Shown here piece after piece: positions 1 through 5,379 of a stretch of 6,512 nt of DNA. Source of the stretch: Alphaproteobacteria bacterium (GTDB lineage: Bacteria; Pseudomonadota; Alphaproteobacteria; Kiloniellales; J153); the NCBI GenBank assembly GCA_003693905.1, contig RFLL01000418.1, forward strand, positions 1-6,512. The letters run 5' to 3'. Positions within the stretch are counted from its first letter, which is position 1, and every line of letters begins with the position of its first letter. The notes under the pieces were generated by a model, which saw only the letters and a program-made list of their open reading frames with translations, did no database searches and was not told the DNA's origin. A program made the position numbers and the translations under genes.

Positions 1-226
1 ATCGGGCTCGGGGTCGGGGCTCGAGCGGCTGCTTGCGCGCCTGCGGCGTGCGCCGGCGGATCTTGAGCGACATCAACGATCCCGGCGCGGCGCGGCGTTC
101 CGACCTGGCATTGATCTGGCTGTCCGGTGCACCGGGCTGGTCCGGTGCGGCATCTTCGTCCGGATCGACCATGACGGCGCTCGTCGGCTCGGCGACCTTG
201 TCGCGGTTGTGCTCGGCCCTGGTCAT
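1..226 (-). CDS. Unrecognised third gene of the parA cluster (partial, runs off left edge)
   Basis: This is a minus-strand reading frame opening with ATG at 226-224 and staying open for 75 codons to the window edge. The start is supported by a strong ribosome-binding site: on the minus strand AGGAG lies 9 nt before the ATG, in the 19-bp gap after the RHH gene. The visible part begins MTRAEHNRDKVAEP, has an acidic Asp/Glu/Pro-rich stretch (about residues 20-35), and then becomes strongly basic (KIRRRTPQARK near residues 55-65). No catalytic motif or membrane segment is visible. Its position directly behind parA and a DNA-binding protein suggests a plasmid maintenance or replication role, but I do not recognise the family. 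The low-complexity, disordered character of this N-terminus is what can be said. C-terminal domains are outside the window. Confidence 0.6.
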   Translation of the reverse strand, partial: MTRAEHNRDKVAEPTSAVMVDPDEDAAPDQPGAPDSQINARSERRAAPGSLMSLKIRRRTPQARKQPLEPRPRAR

Positions 227-245
227 GCCGGGCGTCTCCTGGTTT

Positions 246-671
246 CTACGTCGTGTCATGACGGTGCGGCGTGCGTCGCGTCCCCGCGGCATCGTGTGGC
301 GGGTGTTGCGCCAGCAGGGAATCGACGGCTTCCTCAAGCAGGCTCTGCTGTGTGCGGTGAGTCGCTGCCGCGAGCCGTTTCAAGGCGCCGTGTTTGGCAC
401 GTTCAAGGCGTAGCGACACGTGCACCCGCCTGTTTCTGTCCTCGGCTCTGGTCGCAACCGTTGCAGCCCTGCTTTTTGCCGCTGCACGGCGGGCGGCGCG
501 CGGATGCAACGGCGCCAGCGTCAGCCAGGCGGCATTGCGCGGTGGTTCGATCGGCGCGTTCTCGGGGATCGTGCGGGCATCGGTGGTGGCCGTGGCGGTG
601 GGACGTGCCAGACCTTTGCGGCTGAGCAGCGCACCGGTGAGGTTGGCGACCTTCATCAGGGGCGTGGTCAT
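246..671 (-). CDS. Ribbon-helix-helix DNA-binding protein, probable partition partner of ParA
   Basis: A 141-residue protein whose C-terminal part reads as a ribbon-helix-helix (MetJ/Arc/CopG) fold: a basic strand RRVHVSLRLE at about residues 81-90, helix A at about 91-103, a turn at HRT, and helix B TQQSLLEEAVDSLL at about 107-120. Residues 1-80 are Ala/Arg/Pro-rich and probably flexible. A short patch near the start (KVANLTGALLSRKG, residues 7-20) looks like a conserved docking segment, but that is inference. In ParF/ParG- and ParA/omega-type systems a small RHH protein is the centromere-binding partner and repressor. Its gene follows the ParA gene, as here. The ATG comes 2 bp after the parA TGA with no clear Shine-Dalgarno of its own, which points to translational coupling. 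It may bind operator or centromere repeats upstream of parA. It is longer than typical 70-110-residue RHH partners because of the N-terminal tail. Confidence 0.75.
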   Translation of the reverse strand: MTTPLMKVANLTGALLSRKGLARPTATATTDARTIPENAPIEPPRNAAWLTLAPLHPRAARRAAAKSRAATVATRAEDRNRRVHVSLRLERAKHGALKRLAAATHRTQQSLLEEAVDSLLAQHPPHDAAGTRRTPHRHDTT

Positions 672-673
672 GG

Positions 674-1378
674 TCAGGCCGTTTCGCTGCGCGATGCAGT
701 CAGCAGTCCGTACCGGCGCCCGCCGAGACGCGCGTCATCGTCCTCCGGGCGGCGCGTGCACCGTTCCAAGCGGTCGGCCAAGTAATCCCACAGGTCCTCG
801 ATCTCTTCGACCGAGCGCGGGTTGCAGGCAATCTCCATGACCGTGCGACCGTCGATCATGCTGGCCGCGAATTCGGTCCGGTGATGGATGGTGACCGGGG
901 CGACCGTGCCGTGCTGGGACAGGGCAATTGCCGCTTCGGCGGTGATCCGCGCCCGTGGCGTGGCGCCGTTCAGCACGAAGACCAGCGGCTTGCCCAGCTT
1001 CTCGCACAGGTCGACGGTGGCCCCGGCGGCGCGCAGATCATGAGGACTGGGCCGGGTCGGGATGACGACCAGATGGCACAGGCGGATCACCTGCTCGATC
1101 GTTGCGGTGATCGCCGGGGGGGTATCGAAGATCAGAAGCTCGATGCCTAGTTCCCCCATCTGTCGCACGTCTTCGGCCAGGCGCGAGATGAAGGTCTGGG
1201 CAAAGACCGGCGTGTCCGCTTGGCGGCTGTTCCACCAGTCGGCGAGACTGCCTTGGGGATCGGTATCGATGATGGCAACGGGGCCGGCCCCTACTCGTTC
1301 GGCCTGAACGGCTACATGGCCGGCCAAGGTCGTCTTGCCCGAGCCACCTTTCTGGGACGCAAACGCTATTACCCGCAT
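674..1378 (-). CDS. parA: ParA-family partition ATPase
   Basis: A 234-residue ParA/MinD-superfamily ATPase that would drive plasmid segregation by ATP-dependent binding to nucleoid DNA. Visible motifs are the deviant Walker A KGGSGKTT at residues 10-17 with its signature Lys10, the Walker A' segment DTDPQGS at 38-44, and the Walker B-like strand LLIFDTPP at 81-88. The protein starts directly at the P-loop strand and lacks the N-terminal HTH domain of P1/F-type ParA, so it is of the short type Ib class. That class normally pairs with a small DNA-binding protein, matching the downstream RHH gene 2 bp away. The ATG at 1378 is the only plausible start: an in-frame TGA lies about 27 bases upstream with no start codon between. 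The ribosome-binding site is weak. The C-terminus (about residues 210-234) is Arg-rich and variable. A chromosomal or integrative-element location is possible, since such ParA proteins also occur in ICEs. Confidence 0.92.
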   Translation of the reverse strand: MRVIAFASQKGGSGKTTLAGHVAVQAERVGAGPVAIIDTDPQGSLADWWNSRQADTPVFAQTFISRLAEDVRQMGELGIELLIFDTPPAITATIEQVIRLCHLVVIPTRPSPHDLRAAGATVDLCEKLGKPLVFVLNGATPRARITAEAAIALSQHGTVAPVTIHHRTEFAASMIDGRTVMEIACNPRSVEEIEDLWDYLADRLERCTRRPEDDDARLGGRRYGLLTASRSETA

Positions 1379-1554
1379 CGCACTGCACCGGGACCCTTTG
1401 CCTCACACACGCCGCATGTCGGTTGCTTGCCGCGCTCGCGTGACGAGGGGCGGGAGTGGCGGTGGCCGGAGAGGCCGGGCGAATCTTTCGTCCGTTCTGC
1501 CTCGTGCTGGCACGACTCCCCGCGTTGTCACGGTGCACGGTCATATGCCGACCC

Positions 1555-1710
1555 CGTAATGTAATGTTGCAACAGTTAAAGGGAATTTAACGAAGTAAGA
1601 AATAGATATGCAGGAAATTCGGGAATTTTATTTTTGATAAATACAGAATATTTGAATCTGCTTTTACGCCCACAATAATTGACATCGCAATTTTAATGTT
1701 GCATCTACCA
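1555..1710. promoter_or_regulatory. AT-rich island upstream of parA, candidate centromere, operator or origin
   Basis: About 155 bases are strikingly AT-rich between GC-rich flanks. Several small symmetric elements are visible: the 10-bp palindrome TGTTGCAACA (1565-1574), a direct repeat TAATGTTGCA at 1562-1571 and 1694-1703, a direct repeat GGGAATTT at 1581-1588 and 1621-1628, and the dyad AAATTC-GG-GAATTT (1615-1628). A perfect TTGACA hexamer occurs on the plus strand (1679-1684) but no good -10 follows it. Partition operons with RHH partners usually have repeat-type operator/centromere DNA just upstream of parA, so this is the natural place for parS or the parA promoter. No regular iteron ladder or perfect DnaA box is seen, so an origin role is speculative. 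Confidence 0.4.
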
Positions 1711-1743
1711 AGAAGTGTCGGCATCGGCGGCATCGCCTCATTT

Positions 1744-1799
1744 CGTCACGGATCTTCCACAGGCTCGGACACCTTTCACCCGACAGCTTCACCGTGACG
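1744..1799. repeat. Inverted repeat CGTCACGG / CCGTGACG
   Basis: Two 8-bp arms that are perfect reverse complements occur at 1744-1751 and 1792-1799, separated by 40 bases. They lie between the AT-rich island and the palindromic promoter. They could be two half-sites of a DNA-binding protein, but the spacing is long and the match could be chance in GC-rich DNA. Confidence 0.25.
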
Positions 1800-1828
1800 C
1801 ATGTTTCAAGGTGTGGTTAAGGAAATGT

Positions 1829-1853
1829 TCATCACATGTGATGAGAGTATAAT
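1829..1853 (+). promoter_or_regulatory. TATAAT promoter box with adjacent 16-bp perfect palindrome
   Basis: The palindrome TCATCACATGTGATGA (1829-1844) is perfect over 16 bp. A consensus -10 hexamer TATAAT follows at 1848-1853. No good -35 hexamer is found at 16-18 bp spacing, so the promoter may depend on an activator, or the palindrome may be a repressor operator placed between -35 and -10. The predicted start of transcription is near 1860, which would put the centre of the dyad at about -23. It reads rightwards into the hairpin block and away from parA. Confidence 0.5.
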
Positions 1854-1859
1854 TTCTGG

Positions 1860-1971
1860 AACACACGTAATGCGTGTATCAGTGAATTGTCAGTCGGGCC
1901 TTCAACACCCGAGTGGGCCGGTTCGGGTGTTGCTGGCAGAACGGGGGACCGCAACCGGTCCCCCGTTCTTT
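1860..1971 (+). ncRNA. Candidate orphan small RNA, about 110 nt
   Basis: Downstream of the TATAAT box lies a compact series of stem-loops and no credible ORF. A weak ACACG/CGTGT stem (1863-1867 with 1873-1877) comes first. A strong stem follows, with CAACACCCGA (1903-1912) pairing perfectly with TCGGGTGTTG (1923-1932) around a 10-nt loop, and extended by GCC/GGC (1898-1900 with 1935-1937) across a 2x2 internal loop. The terminator-like hairpin then begins immediately at 1938. Promoter, folded body and terminator in order suggest a trans-acting or antisense small RNA gene. I do not recognise a named family. Alternatives are a leader of a lost gene, or a plasmid incompatibility RNA. The exact 5' end is inferred from the -10 box only. 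Confidence 0.45.
1938..1971 (+). terminator. Strong terminator-like hairpin
   Basis: AGAACGGGGGACC (1938-1950) and GGTCCCCCGTTCT (1957-1969) are perfect complements: a 13-bp stem closed by the 6-nt loop GCAACC. On the plus strand the 3' side continues as TTCTTTGTG, a modest U-rich tail. On the minus strand no U-tract follows, so the hairpin fits rightward termination of the small RNA candidate. Confidence 0.6.
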
Positions 1972-2137
1972 GTGACCGCCGCGGCTGGCCGGTCTCCGGG
2001 CACGTCGGCCGGCTTGTGCAATCGTGAGATGCATTCCCGCGGCCGGAGGCGATTTTCCGAGGGCAAACACCGCATCATCTGGCGCTTTTCCTACACTGCG
2101 ACGGGACGTCGGCCCACGGGCGTCAGGTCGTCAGGCA

Positions 2138-2614
2138 TCAGGTCGCCAAGAATGATGCCGCAGCCGCGAGGGAGGCGACGGTGCGAAGATGGTTCCAGGT
2201 GGTCCACAGCGAAAGATACCGGGCCCACGTTTCTGCGCTTTGCGTTGCGCCCGGTTGGATGACGGCCAGTTCGTTGTTGAGCGGGACGTTGAGTCCGATG
2301 GTCACCACGATGCAGCCGATCAGATAAAGTACGCTGCCGGCGAACAAGAAAGCCGATTCGGAGGTTCCCCACGAGAGGAGCCCCAGCAGGCCGAGAACTG
2401 CTGCGCCCAGTGCCGTTCCGAAAAAAACGGCGAAGAACCAGGGATTGAGAACCGCCGTGTTGATAGACTGCATGGCCGCGATTCCATGGGCGGGCGGCAG
2501 GCGGCCAAGAGCCTTCATGACGAAGGTGGAGAAGGCGAAGAAGATCCCCGCAACCACGGCGGCGCCCAGTGCCGTGGAAACGGCGAGCGCGTCGGACCAT
2601 GCAACGGCCGTCAT
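2138..2614 (-). CDS. DUF1772 (anthrone-oxygenase-like) four-helix membrane protein
   Basis: A 158-residue integral membrane protein with four hydrophobic segments (about residues 9-31, 58-80, 87-108 and 140-157). The family is recognisable from GIFFAFSTFVMKAL (23-36), MQSIN (48-52), the LNVPLNNELA motif after helix 3 (108-117) and WTTWNHLRT at the start of helix 4 (137-145). DUF1772 is related to fungal anthrone oxygenases, but bacterial members are mostly uncharacterised. The conserved Asn, His and Arg residues in the last two motifs are the likely functional ones. Its ATG lies inside the stop of the upstream NmrA-like gene (ATGA overlap at 2611-2614), so the two are translationally coupled and probably act on the same compound or stress. 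Length is normal for the family. Substrate unknown. Confidence 0.85.
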   Translation of the reverse strand: MTAVAWSDALAVSTALGAAVVAGIFFAFSTFVMKALGRLPPAHGIAAMQSINTAVLNPWFFAVFFGTALGAAVLGLLGLLSWGTSESAFLFAGSVLYLIGCIVVTIGLNVPLNNELAVIQPGATQSAETWARYLSLWTTWNHLRTVASLAAAASFLAT

Positions 2615-3450
2615 CCGATGTTCCAGACGCCGGTTGTCGCGGTTTCCCGGGCATAGGTGGCAAAGTCCCGTGGTTCGCGGCCGAGAGCGCGCTGCACGCC
2701 GTCGCCCCGGCGCGCGTTGCGGCCGTCGAGAACGGTCGTGAAAAGATACGTCACGAGCGATACGTACGCGTTCGGAACGCCGTGTGCCGCAAGCTGCGCG
2801 GCGTAGTCCTCCGCTGCGATCTCCCGGTAACGGATGGCCCTGCCGCTTGCTTCGGAAATCTCCCCGATTGCGTCGGCGAAGGTCAGCAGGCGGGCCCCGG
2901 TCACCTCGTAAAGTCGGCCGATGTGCGAGGCATCCGTCAGCGCTTCCACCACGACATCGGCGATATCTTCCGCATCAATGAACGGTTCCTTCGTCGGGCC
3001 CGCGGGCAGGGCGACCTCGCCGGTCCGGAGCGCGTCGAGGAGAAAGCTTTCGCTGAAATTCTGCGCAAACCAGCTTGCCCGCACGATCGTCCACTCGGCC
3101 CCGGTGTCTTGGAGCGCCTGTTCCGCGCGCTCGGCTTCTTCTTCGCCCCGGCCGGAAAGCAGCACCATGCGCCGCACCCCGGCCTTCAGCGCCGTCTCGG
3201 CGAATGAGCGGACGGTCTCGACCGCCCCGGGGACGGCCAGATCCGGCTGATAGGTGATGTACACGGCGCGTATGCCCTGCACCGCGCGGTCCCACGTTGC
3301 GGCATCGTCCCAGTCGAACCGCGGTTCGTGCGAACGCGATCCGATGCGCACCGCATGGCCGCGCGCCTCAAGGCGGCGTACCACGCGGTTTCCCGTTTTG
3401 CCGGTGCCGCCGAGGACGAGGATTGGCTGCCTGGTTCGTGTGTAGGTCAT
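2611..3450 (-). CDS. NmrA-like NAD(P)-binding protein (atypical SDR)
   Basis: A 279-residue Rossmann-fold protein of the NmrA/atypical short-chain dehydrogenase group. The nucleotide-binding glycine motif GGTGKTG is at residues 14-20, and an Arg after strand 2 (GSRS, 37-40) favours NADP(H). Further family marks are MVLLSGRGEEEAERAEQAL (96-114) in place of the classical SDR Tyr-Lys centre, TIVRASWFAQNF (122-133) and PFIDAEDIADVVVEAL (about 156-171). Members act as oxidoreductases (quinone or flavin reductase-like) or as redox sensors. Which applies here cannot be told. AAGGGA about 8 nt before the ATG supports the start. It is the first gene of a two-gene operon with DUF1772, divergent from tetR, and its promoter region overlaps the TetR operator dyad. 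Confidence 0.88.
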   Translation of the reverse strand: MTYTRTRQPILVLGGTGKTGNRVVRRLEARGHAVRIGSRSHEPRFDWDDAATWDRAVQGIRAVYITYQPDLAVPGAVETVRSFAETALKAGVRRMVLLSGRGEEEAERAEQALQDTGAEWTIVRASWFAQNFSESFLLDALRTGEVALPAGPTKEPFIDAEDIADVVVEALTDASHIGRLYEVTGARLLTFADAIGEISEASGRAIRYREIAAEDYAAQLAAHGVPNAYVSLVTYLFTTVLDGRNARRGDGVQRALGREPRDFATYARETATTGVWNIG

Positions 3451-3466
3451 TCTGCCGTCCCTTCAT

Positions 3467-3510
3467 ATATGAGAGTTGCTCACATTTACGAATGTGATAA
3501 ACTCTCATAT
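3467..3510. promoter_or_regulatory. 44-bp dyad operator in the divergent nmrA-like/tetR gap
   Basis: Arms ATATGAGAGTT (3467-3477) and AACTCTCATAT (3500-3510) are perfect inverted repeats. Inside them, on the same centre (3488/3489), TCACATT (3480-3486) and AATGTGA (3491-3497) are also perfect. 18 of 22 base pairs are symmetric. The structure can be read as two inverted copies of TATGAGAGTT-NN-TCACATT. Each copy is itself pseudo-palindromic over 17 bp (ATGaGAG...CTCaCAT), at 3469-3485 and 3492-3508, 23 bp centre to centre. This is typical of a site bound by two TetR-family dimers. It lies 17 bp before the nmrA-like start codon and 58 bp before the tetR start codon, so it would control both directions. 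Confidence 0.85.
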
Positions 3511-3528
3511 TCGGACTCGAGTCAATGA

Positions 3529-3548
3529 AAATCGTTCGGACACGATTT
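3529..3548 (+). promoter_or_regulatory. Small hairpin in the tetR leader
   Basis: AAATCGT (3529-3535) and ACGATTT (3542-3548) form a perfect 7-bp stem with a 6-nt loop, 20 bases before the tetR start codon and just ahead of an A-rich ribosome-binding site. It could be a leader hairpin or a second weak binding site. No function is established. Confidence 0.35.
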
Positions 3549-3568
3549 CCCGAAAAAAAAGAGGTTCG

Positions 3569-4213
3569 ATGAAAAACATGACCTCCGGCGCGGCGAAAAA
3601 TTCGGAAATCCGGACCGCCGTTCGCCGTATCCCGACTCAACGCCGCAGCCGCGAGCGTGTGGCACGCATTCTCGATTGTGCGACTGAAATAATCGCCGAA
3701 AAGGGCAGCGACGCCATGCGCATGAGCGAGGTGGCGCAGAGGGCGGGAATCTCCATCGGTTCGCTGTACCAGTACTTTCCGGACAAGAGCGCGATCATCC
3801 GGACATTGGCCGAGCGCTATGGCGCCGAAGGCCGTGCATGCATCGAAGCAGAGCTTGCCCATGTGACGACGGTGGACGAGCTTTGCGAGGCCTTCAGCCG
3901 GCTTGTGGATACCTATTATCAGATCTTTGTTGCCGAGCCGGTGGTGCGCGATATCCACTCGGGCGTGCAGGCTGACAAGGGGCTCAGGGATATGGAGCTT
4001 GCCGACAGTCGAGCAAATGGCGCCGTCCTGGCCGATGCATGGCGGCGTGTCCGGCCCGCATCCGACCCTCGGGCCATATCCACGGCGGCATTCCTGATCA
4101 TGCACCTTGGCGAAGCGACGATGCGTCTGGCCATCTCCGTCGAGCGCGGGGAAGGCGATGCGCTTGTTGCCGCCTACAAGCGGATGGCATTGGCGGAGTT
4201 CCGCCGCAAGTAG
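3569..4213 (+). CDS. TetR-family transcriptional repressor
   Basis: A 214-residue one-component regulator. The N-terminal DNA-binding domain spans about residues 26-75: helix 1 RERVARILDCATEIIAEKG (28-46) and the helix-turn-helix MSEVAQRAGISIGSLYQYFPDK (52-73), with the family hallmark SIGSLYQYFPDK. The remaining helices form the variable ligand-binding and dimer domain, so the inducer cannot be predicted. The frame is open upstream to an ATG at 3476, but that codon lies inside the operator dyad. The ATG at 3569 has AAGAGG 4 nt in front and gives the usual domain position, so I chose it. It is transcribed divergently from the nmrA-like/DUF1772 pair across the 44-bp operator, so repression of both that pair and itself is likely. 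A regulatory link to the carnitine genes downstream is not excluded, but a probable terminator separates them. Confidence 0.93.
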   Translation: MKNMTSGAAKNSEIRTAVRRIPTQRRSRERVARILDCATEIIAEKGSDAMRMSEVAQRAGISIGSLYQYFPDKSAIIRTLAERYGAEGRACIEAELAHVTTVDELCEAFSRLVDTYYQIFVAEPVVRDIHSGVQADKGLRDMELADSRANGAVLADAWRRVRPASDPRAISTAAFLIMHLGEATMRLAISVERGEGDALVAAYKRMALAEFRRK

Positions 4214-4306
4214 CCGCGCCTCGCTCACCGGGAGCCCCCTGATTCGAACCCGTCGGTGACCTTTGCCGGGTTCTTCTGCCCGATTTCGCCGCCCTGTCTT
4301 CATCGC

Positions 4307-4337
4307 CCGCCTTCGGCGTGTCGAAGCGCTTTTTTTC
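4307..4337 (+). terminator. Probable intrinsic terminator downstream of tetR
   Basis: CTTCG (4311-4315) pairs with CGAAG (4322-4326) around a 6-nt loop, and the stem is lengthened by CG/CG across a bulged C. A run of seven T residues follows almost at once (4330-4336). It would separate tetR from the carnitine genes. The stem is short, so efficiency may be moderate. A second CTTCGGCGT copy (4337-4345) repeats the left part of the hairpin (4311-4319). Confidence 0.5.
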
Positions 4338-4438
4338 TTCGGCGTCCTGCATTGCCGTTGCGGTGGCGCATGCGGTCAAGAACGCGCCGATCGGCTGCAA
4401 GTATTCGCCCGTCACTGCGATAGCGTGAGCTGGAACCC

Positions 4439-4459
4439 AGCATGCTTACCTGCATGAGG
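4439..4459 (+). promoter_or_regulatory. Ribosome-binding site of the cdhC-like gene with overlapping small dyad
   Basis: GAGG (4456-4459) lies 6 nt before the ATG at 4466 and decides that start over the ATG at 4442. The same stretch contains the palindrome AGCATGCT (4439-4446) and the inverted repeat CATGC-N6-GCATG (4441-4445 with 4452-4456), which could be a regulator site or a structure masking translation. No convincing -35/-10 pair was found upstream. Confidence 0.4.
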
Positions 4460-4465
4460 CGGGTC

Positions 4466-5347
4466 ATGAACCGAGACGTGATCGTCACCTGCGCCGTAAC
4501 CGGGGCCGGCGATACCGTTGCAAAGCATCCGGCCATTCCCGTGACGCCACGCCAGATCGCCGCCGCCGCGATCGAGGCGGCCGCGGCGGGCGCCGCCGTC
4601 GTTCACATTCACGTGCGCGATCCCGAAACCGGTACGCCGAGCCGGGATCCGGCCCTGTTTGGCGAGGTGGTGGCACGGATCCGCGACAGCGGTTGCGATG
4701 TCATCCTCAATCTGACCGCCGGCATGGGCGGTGATTTCTTTCCCGATGAAAAGGACCCCGCCATCGGCGGTCCGGGTACCGACATGATCGGCCCCAAGGC
4801 ACGCCTGGCCCACGTCGAATCCCTGCGGCCGGAGATTTGCAGTCTTGATTGCGGCAGCCTCAATTTCGGCGACGGGGTCTATATCAACCCTGCACCCTAC
4901 CTGCGCGTCATGGCGGAGCGGGTTCGCGCCTGTGGCGTCAAGCCGGAGCTCGAATGTTTCGACCTCGGCCATGTGCGTCTGGCCAACCATCTGGTCGCCG
5001 AAGGGTTGATCGAAGCGCCACCGCTCTATCAGATCTGCCTCGGCATTCCCTGGGGCGCTCCGGCCGGGACCGCGGCGATGAAGGCCATGGTCGATCTGTT
5101 GCCGTCCGGTGCGGTGTGGGCCGGGTTCGGCATCTCGCGCATGGAAATGCCGATGGTTGCCCAGGCGGTTCTGCTCGGCGGGCACGTGCGCGTCGGGCTG
5201 GAAGATAACCTCTATCTCGACCGGGGCGTGTTCGCCAGCAATGCACAGCTCGTCGAGCGCGCGGTCGCAATCATCGAGCTTCTGGGCGCGCGCGTCCTGG
5301 CGCCGGCTGCGGCACGCGATGTGCTCGGCCTGCCGTCGCCATCCTGA
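4466..5347 (+). CDS. cdhC: BKACE (DUF849) family 3-dehydrocarnitine cleavage enzyme
   Basis: A 293-residue beta-keto acid cleavage enzyme with a TIM-barrel fold. The family condenses a beta-keto acid with acetyl-CoA and cleaves it into a CoA ester and acetoacetate, using a Zn ion. For dehydrocarnitine the product leads to glycine betaine. Visible features are the N-terminal strand [13 protein letters not shown] (5-17), the metal-binding HIH of [12 protein letters not shown] (His47 and His49), NLTAGMGGD (82-90), the GIPWGAP loop (193-199), and GLEDN (244-248), whose Glu is the expected third metal ligand. The TGAGDT loop and the [10 protein letters not shown] segment are what I associate with the carnitine-type subgroup. 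The next gene, a carnitine dehydrogenase 32 bp downstream, supports that substrate. The start follows a GAGG site. Starting at 4442 would add eight residues without family support. Length is normal. Substrate assignment is by subgroup and neighbour, not proof. Confidence 0.88.
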   Translation: MNRDVIVTCAVTGAGDTVAKHPAIPVTPRQIAAAAIEAAAAGAAVVHIHVRDPETGTPSRDPALFGEVVARIRDSGCDVILNLTAGMGGDFFPDEKDPAIGGPGTDMIGPKARLAHVESLRPEICSLDCGSLNFGDGVYINPAPYLRVMAERVRACGVKPELECFDLGHVRLANHLVAEGLIEAPPLYQICLGIPWGAPAGTAAMKAMVDLLPSGAVWAGFGISRMEMPMVAQAVLLGGHVRVGLEDNLYLDRGVFASNAQLVERAVAIIELLGARVLAPAAARDVLGLPSPS

Positions 5348-5379
5348 GATCGAGAGAGCGGGAGAACGGGGTCGCACGG

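Larger units (their letters stand above)
1379..2137. other. Long intergenic region between parA and the DUF1772 gene
   Basis: No reading frame here has a convincing start, codon use or recognisable product. The longer open frames are shadows or run through strong hairpins. The region divides into four parts: GC-rich leader (1379-1554, nothing seen except a weak inverted structure), an AT-rich island (about 1555-1710), a promoter/palindrome plus hairpin block on the plus strand (1829-1971), and GC-rich sequence up to the end of the DUF1772 gene. The last part holds only a small CGACG-GGA-CGTCG hairpin (2099-2111) and three short repeats, two CGTCAGG and one CATCAGG (2121-2142). Confidence 0.7.

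Noticed and set aside
1379..1544. Minus-strand ATG at 1544 opening a frame upstream of parA, preceded by GGGG
   Set aside because: The frame continues as an out-of-frame shadow of parA. Its private part has no recognisable features, although a short leader peptide cannot be fully excluded.
1679..1707. Perfect TTGACA as -35 of a rightward promoter
   Set aside because: No acceptable -10 hexamer at 16-18 bp spacing, so not called as a promoter.
1750..1760. DnaA-box-like TCTTCCACA
   Set aside because: Only 7 of 9 positions match and it is isolated, which is too weak for an origin call.
1801..2262. Open plus-strand frame of 153 codons
   Set aside because: It runs through the palindromic promoter and both strong hairpins and into the antisense of the DUF1772 gene. 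It shows no recognisable domain and has no ribosome-binding site.
3476..3568. N-terminal extension of TetR from the upstream ATG at 3476
   Set aside because: The ATG lies inside the operator dyad. The extension has no domain, and the start at 3569 has a good ribosome-binding site.
4230..4260. tRNA T-loop-like GGTTCGAATC on the minus strand (4241-4250), possible tRNA fragment or attachment site
   Set aside because: The flanking bases do not form a T stem or an acceptor stem, and no integrase or repeated copy is seen. Probably a chance match.
4098..4415. Minus-strand frame with GTG start opposite the end of tetR
   Set aside because: The first 50 residues look protein-like, but there is no Shine-Dalgarno and it then becomes the antisense of tetR.
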